Assembly (NCBI RefSeq): GCF_021532375.1
Contig: NZ_JAKGAP010000044.1
Coordinates: forward strand, 1-61,994
Reading direction: 5' to 3'
DNA length: 61,994 nt
Source of the DNA: Paenibacillus alkaliterrae
GTDB lineage: Bacteria > Bacillota > Bacilli > Paenibacillales > Paenibacillaceae
Shown here: positions 8,632 to 17,610 of the stretch, one piece after another
Position numbering within the stretch: position 1 is the stretch's first letter
Layout: every line of letters starts with the position of its first letter
Program-made: the position numbers and the translations under genes
The notes under the pieces: model-generated
Seen by the model: only the letters and a program-made list of their open reading frames with translations
Database searches by the model: none
Told to the model about the DNA's origin: nothing

Positions 8632-9564
8632 TTAAGGCTGAACAAGCTCATCCAGACTGCTGCTGCAGGAAACGCAGCGCTCGCAAACCGTGACGCGCTG
8701 GTCAAATATCGTCTCGATCGTGCGTATCACTTGCATGTCGGCCTGTCTCGTATGAATCGTAATATGCTTCGGTGATACTGAAATAAGCGAGCTAATGACC
8801 ATATCCTCAATATTCATTTCCGATTCAAGCATTTCTGCGACTATCCGATCCGATGGCGGATTCGGGTCAAGCGGCTGAAAGGCCTCATCATAGAGAATAA
8901 AGTCGTGCCCTCCTTTATGAAGCAAGTGAACCATTTGAATCTTCGTATCTTGGAGAAAAACAAAATATTTCAACAGGGAAATAAACTCCTGGTATTGTTT
9001 ATCCAGCACATATTCATCTAATGCGTACTCCACGACCTCCGCTAGTTCTTTGCGGTAAGGCTTTAACCGAAAGTTTGTAAATCCTGCAACATTGAGCTCC
9101 GTATGGCTCTGTAAATACTCCTCGACCTCAACCGCTACCTTTGCCTTACGTCTCAGTCGGTCTGCATCCAAATATTTCGTACCTAATCCGTCCCACTCTT
9201 TTCCATGAAGCAGGTCATGGCAGTATCGTTCGAGCTCATGTGAATCCGCCCCCGAATGATTTCGGTATTTCCTGCGAATGATGGAAGAGAGCAGGCCCGC
9301 CTCCATCTCGCTTACCACAAATTTAGCAATTGCCTTTGACGCTGCCTTATAGAGCACAGGACCATGATCTTTCAGCTGAAAATGAGGTAAAACGGCTTGG
9401 CATTGAATATCCAGCCCGGATACGTTTTGAAATTGAGCCAATGCCGGTTGTTCTGTAATTGAGCCCTTATGTAAATCGACGTTCGCTTCTTCCGTCAACC
9501 ATTTTGTTAGCTTATCCACCGAATGCCGGAGGTTTTCAGGTAAAGAAATCGTAAACAGCTCCAT
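8632..9564 (-). CDS. ytxC: YtxC-like sporulation protein
   Basis: A 310-residue protein resembling YtxC, annotated in Bacillales as a putative sporulation protein of unknown mechanism. It is soluble and helix-rich, and ends in a Cys-containing tail (CERCVSCSSS). ATG 9564 (MELFTISLP) has an AAGGGGTGAG site; the longer frame to 9651 has none. In Bacillus, ytxC also lies near thrS, dnaI and dnaB, so the thrS-ytxC neighbourhood supports the call. Confidence 0.8.
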   Translation of the reverse strand: MELFTISLPENLRHSVDKLTKWLTEEANVDLHKGSITEQPALAQFQNVSGLDIQCQAVLPHFQLKDHGPVLYKAASKAIAKFVVSEMEAGLLSSIIRRKYRNHSGADSHELERYCHDLLHGKEWDGLGTKYLDADRLRRKAKVAVEVEEYLQSHTELNVAGFTNFRLKPYRKELAEVVEYALDEYVLDKQYQEFISLLKYFVFLQDTKIQMVHLLHKGGHDFILYDEAFQPLDPNPPSDRIVAEMLESEMNIEDMVISSLISVSPKHITIHTRQADMQVIRTIETIFDQRVTVCERCVSCSSSLDELVQP

Positions 9565-9691
9565 AAGCTCACCCCTTTCCTTCCTTATCAGTATATGGTG
9601 CCGCGAACGGGGATATACGATGAAGAGATTGGAATGTAAGGGGCCAGCCATGGATTATTGATAGATAAGTGTTGCAGTTGCTTGAACAAAC

Positions 9692-10828
9692 TTAATTTTG
9701 CATCACAAAATCGAGATCAGCCTTATCGGCATCATTGTACACCTTTAAGATGTTATATTTTGTGTCCCGCTGCGCAGGAATTTTGCCGCATTCGCGGATA
9801 AGCTGAAGAATAAGTTCAATGTTTACTTTGTGCGTCGTACCCGCCGCAGATACGACGTTCTCTTCGATCATCGTGCTTCCGAAATCGTTGCAGCCGTAGG
9901 AAAGAGACAGCTTACCCATCTCCGGCCCCATCGTCACCCACGATGACTGGAAGTTCGGTATATTGTCAAGCATAATGCGGCTGGCCGCGACGATGCGCAA
10001 ATATTCCTCCGGCTTCGCCTTCTCCAGCTTCAAATTCGTATTATCAGGCTGAAACGGCCAAGAAATAAACGCCAAGAAGCCGGTTGAGTCATATTTGTTC
10101 GCCATGCATTCATCTTGGGCATCGCGAATGCGTTGCATATGAAGCGCGCGTTCTTCTACGGTCTCTCCTAATCCGTATACCATTGTCGCCGTTGTATTCA
10201 TGCCGTGACGGTGAGCGGATTTCATGACATCCATCCAATCCGTCCAAGAGCCCTTCAATCGGCTGATTTTGCGGCGCGTGCGGTCATCCAATATTTCCGC
10301 GCCGCCGCCAGGCAGCGAATCCAGTCCCGCCTCATGCAGCTGCTTGATTACCTCATCAAGTGAAAGCCCGTCGGATACGACCTTCATTTTCTGAATTTCG
10401 GCAGGCGAGAAGGAATGCATCGTTATGCTTGGAAATTGCTGTTTAATTTTGCGCAGCAGATCCAAATAGTACGTGAACGGCAAATCCGGATTCGTGCCGC
10501 CTTGCATCAATATTTCGGTACCGCCTACGTTCACCGTTTCCTGAATTTTATTTAAGATCGTCTCATCCGGCAGCACATAACCTTCCTTGGAGCCCGGAGC
10601 GCGATAAAATGCACAAAACCTGCAATACACATCGCAAACATTCGTATAATTGACATTTCGTCCTACCACGAAGGTCGTAATCGGCTCAGGATGATGCCTA
10701 AGCATAATCTGATTGGCGACATGGCCCATCTTCTCGATTTGATCCGAAGCGAGCAATTCCATGCCCTCTTCAAGACCGATCCGTTCCCCCCGCAGTGCTT
10801 TATCCAAAATACGGTCTAACGTACCCAT
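9692..10828 (-). CDS. mqnC: Cyclic dehypoxanthinyl futalosine synthase (radical SAM)
   Basis: A menaquinone-pathway enzyme that cyclises dehypoxanthine futalosine. The 378-residue protein has the radical SAM cluster motif CDVYCRFC near residue 70, then GGTEILMQGG and the MqnC-type LPGGGAEIL. ATG 10828 follows AAGGAGGT; an upstream in-frame start at 10873 lacks a site. It lies 74 bases past metC on the same strand and could share the met transcript. Its presence suggests this organism makes menaquinone by the futalosine route; the other mqn genes are outside the window. Confidence 0.93.
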   Translation of the reverse strand: MGTLDRILDKALRGERIGLEEGMELLASDQIEKMGHVANQIMLRHHPEPITTFVVGRNVNYTNVCDVYCRFCAFYRAPGSKEGYVLPDETILNKIQETVNVGGTEILMQGGTNPDLPFTYYLDLLRKIKQQFPSITMHSFSPAEIQKMKVVSDGLSLDEVIKQLHEAGLDSLPGGGAEILDDRTRRKISRLKGSWTDWMDVMKSAHRHGMNTTATMVYGLGETVEERALHMQRIRDAQDECMANKYDSTGFLAFISWPFQPDNTNLKLEKAKPEEYLRIVAASRIMLDNIPNFQSSWVTMGPEMGKLSLSYGCNDFGSTMIEENVVSAAGTTHKVNIELILQLIRECGKIPAQRDTKYNILKVYNDADKADLDFVMQN

Positions 10829-10902
10829 TCCGCAAGACCTCCTTAGTTCCGTTCTAGTAGAGCTGTCTACCACTTCATCCTAACATAAATCGCCTTTGCA
10901 AG

Positions 10903-12075
10903 TCACCCGCGAAGCGCCTGATCCAGATCCTCGAGTAAATCCTCAATATCCTCCAGGCCTACCGAATACCGAACCAAACCATCCGTGATGCCGCGCGCAT
11001 GACGGACTTCCTTTGGCATCGCCGCATGCGACATCATGGCCGGGTATGAAAGAATACTTTCCACTGCGCCAAGGCTCACCGCCACCAAAGGCAGCCGGAC
11101 CTTGCTAAGCAATGACTTTGCCCGCTCGCCGCTCCCTACATCGAAGGATACAACTGCGCCGTAGCCCAACGACTGCTTCTCATGGATCGTACGACCAGAA
11201 TGACCGTCTAAACCGGGATAAAATACGTTCGTCACGTCCTCGTGGTTCGACAACCATTCCGCCAGTCTGCGAGCGCTCCGCTCGCTATGCTCCATCCTTG
11301 CCTGCAGCGTCTTCATGCCCCGCATAAGGAGCCATGATTCCTGTGCGCTAAGCACTGAGCCAAGCCCGTTTTGAAGCTGCTTCAACCGTTTTCCGAGGCT
11401 TTCGTCCGCAGTTACCGCCAATCCCGCCAGAACATCGCTGTGGCCGCTCAAAAATTTCGTTGCGCTGTGCAGCACAATATCGACGCCATGCTCTATCGGA
11501 CGTTGATGATACGGCGTCATAAAGGTGTTGTCGAGCATCGTTAACAAACCGTGATCCTTTGCCCATGACGTTGTTTCTGCGATGTTCGTAATCTTTAGTG
11601 TCGGATTCGACGGTGTTTCCATGAAGACTGCCTTCGTATTCGGCTTCAAGGCAGCCTTTACCGCTTCAAAATTAGTCATATCGACAAACGTAGATTCGAT
11701 CCCGAGCCGATCCAGAATCGAGGTCAGAAGACGGTAAGTGCCGCCATAAACATCCTCCGTTACAATAACATGCTCCCCCGCGGACAGCAGCAGGAAGGCG
11801 GTCGAGATAGCAGCCATCCCCGAAGCGAACGCAAAGCCGCGCGAGCCGCCTTCAAGCAGCGCAATATAATTCTCAAGCGCCTGCCGGGTAGGGTTGCCGG
11901 AGCGGCTGTAATCGTACTCCGGCGGGCTGAAAATATCGTGATGATGAAACGTTGAAGCTTGGAATATGGGCACGCTTGAAGCGCCTGTAGTCTCGTCAAT
12001 TTCTGCTCCGAAATGCAGCAGCTTCGTAGCAAAACGCCGGTCAGACGCTTTCCCTTTACGGTTATCTTCGGTCAT
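10903..12075 (-). CDS. metC: Cystathionine beta-lyase (Cys/Met metabolism PLP enzyme)
   Basis: Converts cystathionine to homocysteine in methionine synthesis. The 390-residue PLP-fold type I protein shows the substrate-side motif YSRSGNPTR, FASGMAAIST, and the PLP lysine in HSATKFLSGHSD. ATG 12075 follows GGGAGGGAC. The gene lies three bases behind the related metI-like gene and ends the SAM-riboswitch-controlled operon. A gamma-lyase activity cannot be excluded from sequence alone; the operon context favours beta-lyase. Confidence 0.88.
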   Translation of the reverse strand: MTEDNRKGKASDRRFATKLLHFGAEIDETTGASSVPIFQASTFHHHDIFSPPEYDYSRSGNPTRQALENYIALLEGGSRGFAFASGMAAISTAFLLLSAGEHVIVTEDVYGGTYRLLTSILDRLGIESTFVDMTNFEAVKAALKPNTKAVFMETPSNPTLKITNIAETTSWAKDHGLLTMLDNTFMTPYHQRPIEHGVDIVLHSATKFLSGHSDVLAGLAVTADESLGKRLKQLQNGLGSVLSAQESWLLMRGMKTLQARMEHSERSARRLAEWLSNHEDVTNVFYPGLDGHSGRTIHEKQSLGYGAVVSFDVGSGERAKSLLSKVRLPLVAVSLGAVESILSYPAMMSHAAMPKEVRHARGITDGLVRYSVGLEDIEDLLEDLDQALRG

Positions 12076-12078
12076 CTT

Positions 12079-13242
12079 CTATTGTCCCTCCCCGATCTCG
12101 CGCTTGGCAGCGGCTAACGCTTGCTCCAGATCCGCGATTAAATCGTCGGCATGCTCGATGCCGACCGAGAAACGAAGTAAACGATCGTCCACGCCGATCG
12201 CCTGGCGAATTTCAAGCGGAATGTCCGCATGCGTTTGTACCGCCGGGTAAGTCATTAACGATTCCACGCCGCCAAGGCTTTCCGCGAACGCGATCAGCTT
12301 AATGTGGCGAAGAATCGGTTCCACGTAACGCGCATCCTTCAAACGGAAGGAGAAAATACCGGTATTGCCGGACGACTGCTTATTCTGAATGTCATGCCCC
12401 GGATGATGCGGCAGCGCCGGATAATAGACATCCTCGACTGCCTCGTGCTCATACAAATAATTAGCGATCGCCGTTGCGTTATACTGATGACGCTCCATGC
12501 GCAAGGCCAGCGTCTTCATCCCTCTCATCAGAAGCCAGCAATCCTGCGGTCCCAGTACGGCTCCAATGGAATTGTGCAGGAAAGCTATTTCCGCGGACAG
12601 CTCTTTTCCCTTCGTGACAATTAGTCCGGCCAAAACATCGTTGTGGCCGCCCAAATATTTCGTGGCGCTATGGATGATGATGTCGGCGCCAAGCTCTATC
12701 GGACGCTGGAAGAACGGCGTTAACAGCGTATTATCAACGATGGTCAGCAGCCCTTTGGATTTCGCCCATGCGGACACGCGCTCCAAGTCTGTTATCATCA
12801 TTAAAGGATTAGTCGGCGTTTCGATTAGGACCGCCTTCGTGCTAGGAGTCAAAAGCGATGTCATCGCATCGATATCATTCGTATCCACATAAGAGGCGGT
12901 TACGCCGAATCTCGACATGATCCGCTCAAGCAGCCGGTAAGTGCCGCCGTACAGATCAAGCGATACAATTAAATGATCGCCTTGGCTGAACAGAGTGAAT
13001 ATCGTTTGCAAGGCGGCCATGCCGGAGCTGCATGCGAATGCTGCATCTCCCCCCTCTAATTGCGCCGCCGCTTCTTCAAGCACCGAGCGTGTCGGGCTTT
13101 TCGTGCGGGCATAATCAAAACCTGTACTCTGTCCCAGCTTGGGATGGCGAAATGCGGTTGCCTGATAAACGGGAAAGCTCACCGCTCCCGTAACCGGCTC
13201 CTTGATTGAGCCGATTTGCGCCAAATGACTTTCGATTTTCAT
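12079..13242 (-). CDS. metI: Cystathionine gamma-synthase / O-acetylhomoserine (thiol)-lyase
   Basis: Joins an activated homoserine ester with cysteine or sulfide. The 387-residue PLP enzyme shows YARTKSPTR, ACSSGMAALQ and the PLP lysine in HSATKYLGGHND. It is a paralogue of the next gene and the pair matches MetI-MetC of Bacillus. It follows metA by 27 bases and precedes metC by three. The ATG at 13242 has a GAGGGAGTG site. Confidence 0.88.
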   Translation of the reverse strand: MKIESHLAQIGSIKEPVTGAVSFPVYQATAFRHPKLGQSTGFDYARTKSPTRSVLEEAAAQLEGGDAAFACSSGMAALQTIFTLFSQGDHLIVSLDLYGGTYRLLERIMSRFGVTASYVDTNDIDAMTSLLTPSTKAVLIETPTNPLMMITDLERVSAWAKSKGLLTIVDNTLLTPFFQRPIELGADIIIHSATKYLGGHNDVLAGLIVTKGKELSAEIAFLHNSIGAVLGPQDCWLLMRGMKTLALRMERHQYNATAIANYLYEHEAVEDVYYPALPHHPGHDIQNKQSSGNTGIFSFRLKDARYVEPILRHIKLIAFAESLGGVESLMTYPAVQTHADIPLEIRQAIGVDDRLLRFSVGIEHADDLIADLEQALAAAKREIGEGQ

Positions 13243-13269
13243 ATGATTGTAGCACTCCCTCGATTAGTG

Positions 13270-14187
13270 TTATATGTCTGCCCCTAGATCAAACGGCGTT
13301 TGCTGATATACATAGTAGTTTAGCCAATTCGAAAAAAGTAAATTTGCATGGGCGCGCCATGTCGACAATGGCAATGCGGCCGGATTATCTCCCGGGAAAT
13401 AGTTCCTGGGAACGTCTATTCGAAGTCCTTTTGCCTTATCGCGGTCATACTCGAACTTCAGCGATGTCGGATCATATTCCGAATGACCGGTTACGAATAT
13501 TTGACGGCCGTCCCTGGAGGCGACGATATAGACACCCGAATCTGCCGAATCAGATAAAATTTCCAACTCTTCATTCGACTCGATATCCTCGCGGCGCACC
13601 TCCGTATGGCGGGATTGCGGCACAAAAAACATCTCGTCGAAGCCGCGCAGCAGGTTAACGTTTCGTTTCTCGATCGTATGCGGAAATACGCCGAACATTT
13701 TGCTGTCCAGACTATATTTGGGTACATCGAAGTGGTGGTAAAGTCCCGCCTGCGCCGCCCAACAAATATGGAAGGTAGATGTTACGCGCCTTGCGCTCCA
13801 ATCCATAATTTCCTTCAGCTCTTCCCAATAGTTCACTTCCTCGAAAGGCAAATGCTCCACTGGCGCTCCCGTAATGATGAGCCCGTCATAATATTCATGC
13901 GAAATATCATCGAACGTTTTATAAAAGGACTCCAAATGCTCCGCGGATGTGTTTTTGGACGTATGCGTTCTAGGGTGCAGCAGCACCACCTCCACTTGAA
14001 GGGGGGTGTTCCCGATAAGCCGGAGCAGCTGCGTCTCCGTCGTTTCCTTGGTAGGCATTAAATTCAGAATGGCTATTCTGAGGGGCCTGATATCCTGATG
14101 GTAAGCAATGCTCTCGTCCATGACGAAAATATTTTCGTTGCTTAAAATTTCTTTTGCCGGTAAGTTGTCTGGTACTTTAATGGGCAT
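13270..14187 (-). CDS. metA: Homoserine O-acyltransferase (MetA type, probably acetyl)
   Basis: The first committed step of methionine synthesis, activating homoserine. The 305 residues match the family. The nucleophile Cys lies in [10 protein letters not shown], the catalytic His in VTGHSEYD and the supporting Glu shortly after. The acyl-selectivity site reads GAPVEH, with Glu where succinyl-using enzymes have Gly. From known MetA work this predicts acetyl-CoA use, inferred here. ATG 14187 is chosen because GAGGAG lies eight bases upstream; the GTG at 14196 is too close to that site. Confidence 0.93.
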   Translation of the reverse strand: MPIKVPDNLPAKEILSNENIFVMDESIAYHQDIRPLRIAILNLMPTKETTETQLLRLIGNTPLQVEVVLLHPRTHTSKNTSAEHLESFYKTFDDISHEYYDGLIITGAPVEHLPFEEVNYWEELKEIMDWSARRVTSTFHICWAAQAGLYHHFDVPKYSLDSKMFGVFPHTIEKRNVNLLRGFDEMFFVPQSRHTEVRREDIESNEELEILSDSADSGVYIVASRDGRQIFVTGHSEYDPTSLKFEYDRDKAKGLRIDVPRNYFPGDNPAALPLSTWRAHANLLFSNWLNYYVYQQTPFDLGADI

Positions 14188-14226
14188 TGTTTTCACTCCT
14201 CTTTAGGCAGGTTGACCGCTTGAACA

Positions 14227-14395
14227 AGAAAAAGACCCTTTCTGCTGTGAGAAAAGGTCGTATGCTCGGTAAAGAAGCCATCCGCCTCTCTCATCTCTCA
14301 GAAACATAATCGTTTCCGCAAGAATTAGCACCGTGCTTAATACGCCGGTTGCCGGGCTTCATCGGGCTAGTCCCTCCGCCTGCTCTTGATAAGAA
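14227..14395 (-). ncRNA. SAM-I riboswitch (S-box) with terminator
   Basis: On the minus strand the aptamer opens with TTCTTATCAAGAG and continues GGAGGGACTAGCCCGATGAA, GGCAACC, and closes with GAGAGATGAGAGAGG, all S-box hallmarks (14283-14395). A terminator follows (GACCTTTTCT and AGAAAGGGTC arms plus T-tract, 14227-14259). SAM binding would stop transcription of metA-metI-metC. Confidence 0.97.
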
Positions 14396-14434
14396 AGTAG
14401 TCTATTCAATTTTTCGCGGTTATTATTATTTTTT

Positions 14435-14463
14435 ACTTTAATGCATTCTGTTATTCGCGTCAA
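14435..14463 (-). promoter_or_regulatory. Promoter of the metA-metI-metC operon
   Basis: TTGACG (14458-14463), a 17-base spacer and TAAAGT (14435-14440) on the minus strand, about 40 bases upstream of the SAM aptamer. Confidence 0.65.
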
Positions 14464-14515
14464 GAAGCTACTTTGCATATGCTGAAGACATGGGCATTAA
14501 ACGTTGTTTTCAGGC

Positions 14516-14545
14516 TTGAATGTAAAGCTGATGCGGGAGTATACT
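14516..14545 (+). promoter_or_regulatory. Promoter of corA
   Basis: TTGAAT (14516-14521), an 18-base spacer and TATACT (14540-14545). No magnesium-sensing M-box structure was recognised in the short leader that follows. Confidence 0.55.
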
Positions 14546-14627
14546 AGACAATAATTATTCCGCCTATTCCATAAATAAAGAGGTGCAAACGGCAGTTCCC
14601 TCTGATGAAAGAAAGGAGTGGCTGCGG

Positions 14628-15563
14628 ATGAAAATCCGTCTTGTTAACAATGGCATTTTTACCCCTGTTGAAGATATTGCGCAAACGCTCGTCCCTGCTC
14701 CGGCAGGATTTTATTGGATCGACGCCGACGTGGAGGACTTAGCTATCCTCCAGCCCTTATTCAGCATGCATGATCTGGCCGTAGAGGACTGCCTCAGCGA
14801 AGAGGAGCAGCGTCCGAAGATCGAAATATACGAAAGCCATTATTTCATAGTGATTAACAGCATCCGATTTGATGATGAAGAAATATTTTTGCGCGCGTTG
14901 AATATTTTTCTGGGCCGCCACTATATTATAACGGTTACGAAGCAGAAAATTAATGAGCTGCGCTCTCTTAAGCCGCTCCTATGGGAGCAGGAGGTCAGCC
15001 GGCCCGATTACTTCTTGTATCACCTTGTTGACATTGTCGTCGATAACTACTTCCTCGTGGGAGATCGGATCGACAACCGGATTGAATCGCTCGAAGAGGA
15101 TATTTTGATGCATACCAAAAAATCGCATTTGAACGAAATAATCGGATTGCGCGGTGAAATATTGTGGTTAAGGAAGGTGCTCGGACCGCAGCGCGACGTC
15201 ATAGCCACCCTTAATAAAAAAGATTTAAAGCTCATTGACGATCAGTTGCAAAAATATTTTAGCGATATTTACGAAAATGCGTTGAAAATCGCCGAATCCT
15301 TCGATACGTACCGGGACCTCATGGGCAACTTGCGTGAAGCCTATCAGTCCAGCGTATCCAACCGTGCCAATGAAATTATGCGCGTATTTACCGCGATTAC
15401 GACCATTTTCATGCCGCTCACCTTTATTACAGGCATTTACGGGATGAACTTTGATTTTATACCGGGTCTCCATTTCCGAATGGGCTCTTATGTTCTGCTC
15501 GGATTTATGCTGCTGCTCGGCATTAGCATGTTCTTCATATTCCGCAAGAAGGAATGGCTATAA
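14628..15563 (+). CDS. corA: CorA-family magnesium/metal ion transporter
   Basis: An inner-membrane pentameric channel for Mg2+ and related divalent ions. The 311-residue protein has a large cytoplasmic N-terminal domain, a long helix, and two C-terminal membrane helices. The signature YGMNF lies at the end of the first helix (TAITTIFMPLTFITGIYGMN). The second helix is YVLLGFMLLLGISMFFIF, ending in a basic tail. ATG 14628 has AAGGAG nine bases upstream; the longer frame from GTG 14583 has no site. Confidence 0.93.
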   Translation: MKIRLVNNGIFTPVEDIAQTLVPAPAGFYWIDADVEDLAILQPLFSMHDLAVEDCLSEEEQRPKIEIYESHYFIVINSIRFDDEEIFLRALNIFLGRHYIITVTKQKINELRSLKPLLWEQEVSRPDYFLYHLVDIVVDNYFLVGDRIDNRIESLEEDILMHTKKSHLNEIIGLRGEILWLRKVLGPQRDVIATLNKKDLKLIDDQLQKYFSDIYENALKIAESFDTYRDLMGNLREAYQSSVSNRANEIMRVFTAITTIFMPLTFITGIYGMNFDFIPGLHFRMGSYVLLGFMLLLGISMFFIFRKKEWL

Positions 15564-15586
15564 TCGCATACCTCGTCCTTTATCGG

Positions 15587-15646
15587 GCAGGCAGCAATCG
15601 CAAGGGCAATCGGGGCCTGGCTTTTGCTGCCTTATTTTGCTGTGGG
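15587..15646 (+). terminator. Possible terminator of corA
   Basis: GGCAGCA and TGCTGCC can pair across a roughly 30-base loop and are followed by TTATTTTG. The long loop makes this only a candidate. Confidence 0.4.
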
Positions 15647-15718
15647 CACCTATATCCTTTATAATAGATAAGATCATTATCATTTAGCGTAACCTGTCAT
15701 TTTGAAAGGGGGATTGAC

Positions 15719-16621
15719 GTGAACATCAGCCAGCTTGAAACACTCCTTACGATTTCCAAAACGATGAGCTTCCGAAAAGCCGGTGAATTGCTCAACCTGA
15801 CTCAGCCTGCCGTATCGGCGCAAATCAAAAGTCTGGAGGATGAGTTCAAGACGGTCCTTATCGATCGTAATCAACCAGTCACCTTAACCGATCACGGACA
15901 AGTTTTTTTAGAACATGCGGAACAAATCCTCTCGATCATAGAAGAATTAAAGCAGAAGCTATCCGATTTGAACTTGACGCCTCAGGGGCATATTTTGCTC
16001 GGGACAACGTCCTCGATCGCCATCCAGATTTTGCCAAGAGTGCTGTCATACGTTCAAAACCTGTTTCCTTTGATCAAAACAACGATACACACCATGCCCT
16101 CATCCCAGGTTATGACTAGCGTCGAGAACGGCTCAGTCGACATCGGCATTACATATTTAACCGAAAAAAATGCTAACGTGACATCCTCCGTCCTTTATTA
16201 CGATACCTTCGAGCTTGTCGTATCGCCATCTCATCCTATGAGTAAATGGACTCATACGACTGTGGATACACTAAAGGACATCCCGATGATTATGCTGGCT
16301 CCTGATACGCTGGGCCGGAGATTTGTCGATCAGCTATTCCGAAAATACAATATCCAGCCGAATGTTGTCATGGAGCTGTCAAGCAGCGAAGAAGTAAAGC
16401 GTATGGTTGAGATCGATCTGGGAGCGGCCGTCGTATCTAAGCTTTCGATTTCGAATGAGCTTAAATTGGGCACCTTAAAGATGATTAAGGTCAACGAATT
16501 GGAAACGGCCCATCCCGTAGGCGTCGTTTACAAATCCGGCCGCTATATCAATACGGCGATGCAGCAATTTCTAAGCGACTTAAAAGGCATGCCCGAGCAT
16601 CAGTTTATAAGCAGCGAATAG
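15719..16621 (+). CDS. LysR-family transcriptional regulator
   Basis: A 300-residue LysR regulator: N-terminal winged helix (residues 1-60, with KAGELLNLTQPAVSAQIKSLE) and a C-terminal inducer-binding domain starting LGTTSSIAIQILP. The start is GTG 15719 after AAAGGGGGA. It lies 24 bases upstream of the PHP phosphatase gene on the same strand and is probably co-transcribed. The inducer and targets are not evident; resemblance to CysL/CbbR-type members is weak evidence only. Confidence 0.9.
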   Translation: MNISQLETLLTISKTMSFRKAGELLNLTQPAVSAQIKSLEDEFKTVLIDRNQPVTLTDHGQVFLEHAEQILSIIEELKQKLSDLNLTPQGHILLGTTSSIAIQILPRVLSYVQNLFPLIKTTIHTMPSSQVMTSVENGSVDIGITYLTEKNANVTSSVLYYDTFELVVSPSHPMSKWTHTTVDTLKDIPMIMLAPDTLGRRFVDQLFRKYNIQPNVVMELSSSEEVKRMVEIDLGAAVVSKLSISNELKLGTLKMIKVNELETAHPVGVVYKSGRYINTAMQQFLSDLKGMPEHQFISSE

Positions 16622-16645
16622 AAGCTTGCAGAAGGAGAGTTTCCG

Positions 16646-17455
16646 ATGAAATTTGACTTACATACCCATCATGTAAGATGCGGACACGCTAACGGTACGA
16701 TCGAAGATTACATTATTGCGGGCATTGACACCGGCCTTCAGGTCATCGGTATCTCCGACCATTCCCCTTACTTTTATCACAAGGAAGACCAGCCTTCACC
16801 CGGCATTGCCATGGCTCGAAGCGACTTCGCCGGCTATGTGGAGGAGGTGCTGCGGCTTAAGGCCAAATACGAGGGGAAAATCGAGGTTTTGCTCGGAATG
16901 GAATCCGACTTTTTCCCTGAATACGCAGACAGCTACCGGAAAGCTTATGAAGGAGTCCCCTTCGATTATTTGATCGGTTCCGTGCATCAGGTTAGCGGGG
17001 TAAGCATTTTCAACCGCAATCGCTGGAAGGGCTTAAACGAGAAGCAGCATGTCGTTGTGAAAAAAAGCTATTACGATCTTATTCAGCAATCGGCAAGAAG
17101 CGGCATGTTCGATATCCTTGGACATATCGATGCCATGAAGGGCTACTATCCTGCATTTTCCGGCATACCGGCTCATGAACATGTCGATGAAACGCTGCGG
17201 GTCATTGCCGAAAGCGGCGTTTCCATCGAAATCAATACATCCGGCAGCACGAAGGATGTAGGCGGTTGGTATCCATCGGATGATATATTGGAGCGCGCGC
17301 TGCACTTTGGCGTTAACGTAACCTTCGGTTCCGATGCCCATGTGCCAAGCAGGGTTGGAGATGAATGGGAGCTTGTTCGGAAGAGGTTGAAGGAAATCGG
17401 ATTTTCGCAGTGGGTGTTTTACCGCAAGCGTCAGCAAGTGATCGTACCGTTATAA
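16646..17455 (+). CDS. hisJ: PHP-family histidinol-phosphatase (HisJ/HisK type)
   Basis: Likely hydrolyses histidinol phosphate to histidinol. The 269-residue PHP-domain protein shows metal-ligand motifs at the N-terminus (DLHTHHVRCGHANG), ISDHSPY, GMESDFFPE, GSVHQV, LGHIDAMK and the final FGSDAH. ATG 16646 follows AAGGAGAG. No other his gene is nearby, so this is a stand-alone copy behind a LysR regulator. A related PHP phosphoesterase of different substrate is possible. Confidence 0.82.
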   Translation: MKFDLHTHHVRCGHANGTIEDYIIAGIDTGLQVIGISDHSPYFYHKEDQPSPGIAMARSDFAGYVEEVLRLKAKYEGKIEVLLGMESDFFPEYADSYRKAYEGVPFDYLIGSVHQVSGVSIFNRNRWKGLNEKQHVVVKKSYYDLIQQSARSGMFDILGHIDAMKGYYPAFSGIPAHEHVDETLRVIAESGVSIEINTSGSTKDVGGWYPSDDILERALHFGVNVTFGSDAHVPSRVGDEWELVRKRLKEIGFSQWVFYRKRQQVIVPL

Positions 17456-17456
17456 A

Positions 17457-17534
17457 AAGACCTTTTTAGACAAAAAAAGTGGACCTGCACGCTGCAGGTC
17501 CTAAAGGATATATTAAAAAGGGGGTCTTGTTTAT
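17457..17534. other. Nested inverted repeats between hisJ and the EamA gene
   Basis: A perfect 9-bp stem (GGACCTGCA/TGCAGGTCC) sits inside outer arms AAGACCTTTTTA and TAAAAAGGGGGTCTT. The T-tract lies only on the minus-strand side, so the inner hairpin looks like a leftward terminator although both flanking genes point right. A TATAAT-like -10 for the EamA gene lies just after it. Confidence 0.45.
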
Positions 17535-17610
17535 TATAATAGCCCTCTAATGTAATCAGACGATAACAGAATGATTTCATTTGTGTAACAATTTTGAGGA
17601 GTGGACAGAA

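Noticed and set aside
14197..14627. An M-box or other magnesium riboswitch for corA
   Set aside because: The structured RNA in this gap is the SAM-I riboswitch on the other strand; the corA leader is short and has no recognisable aptamer.
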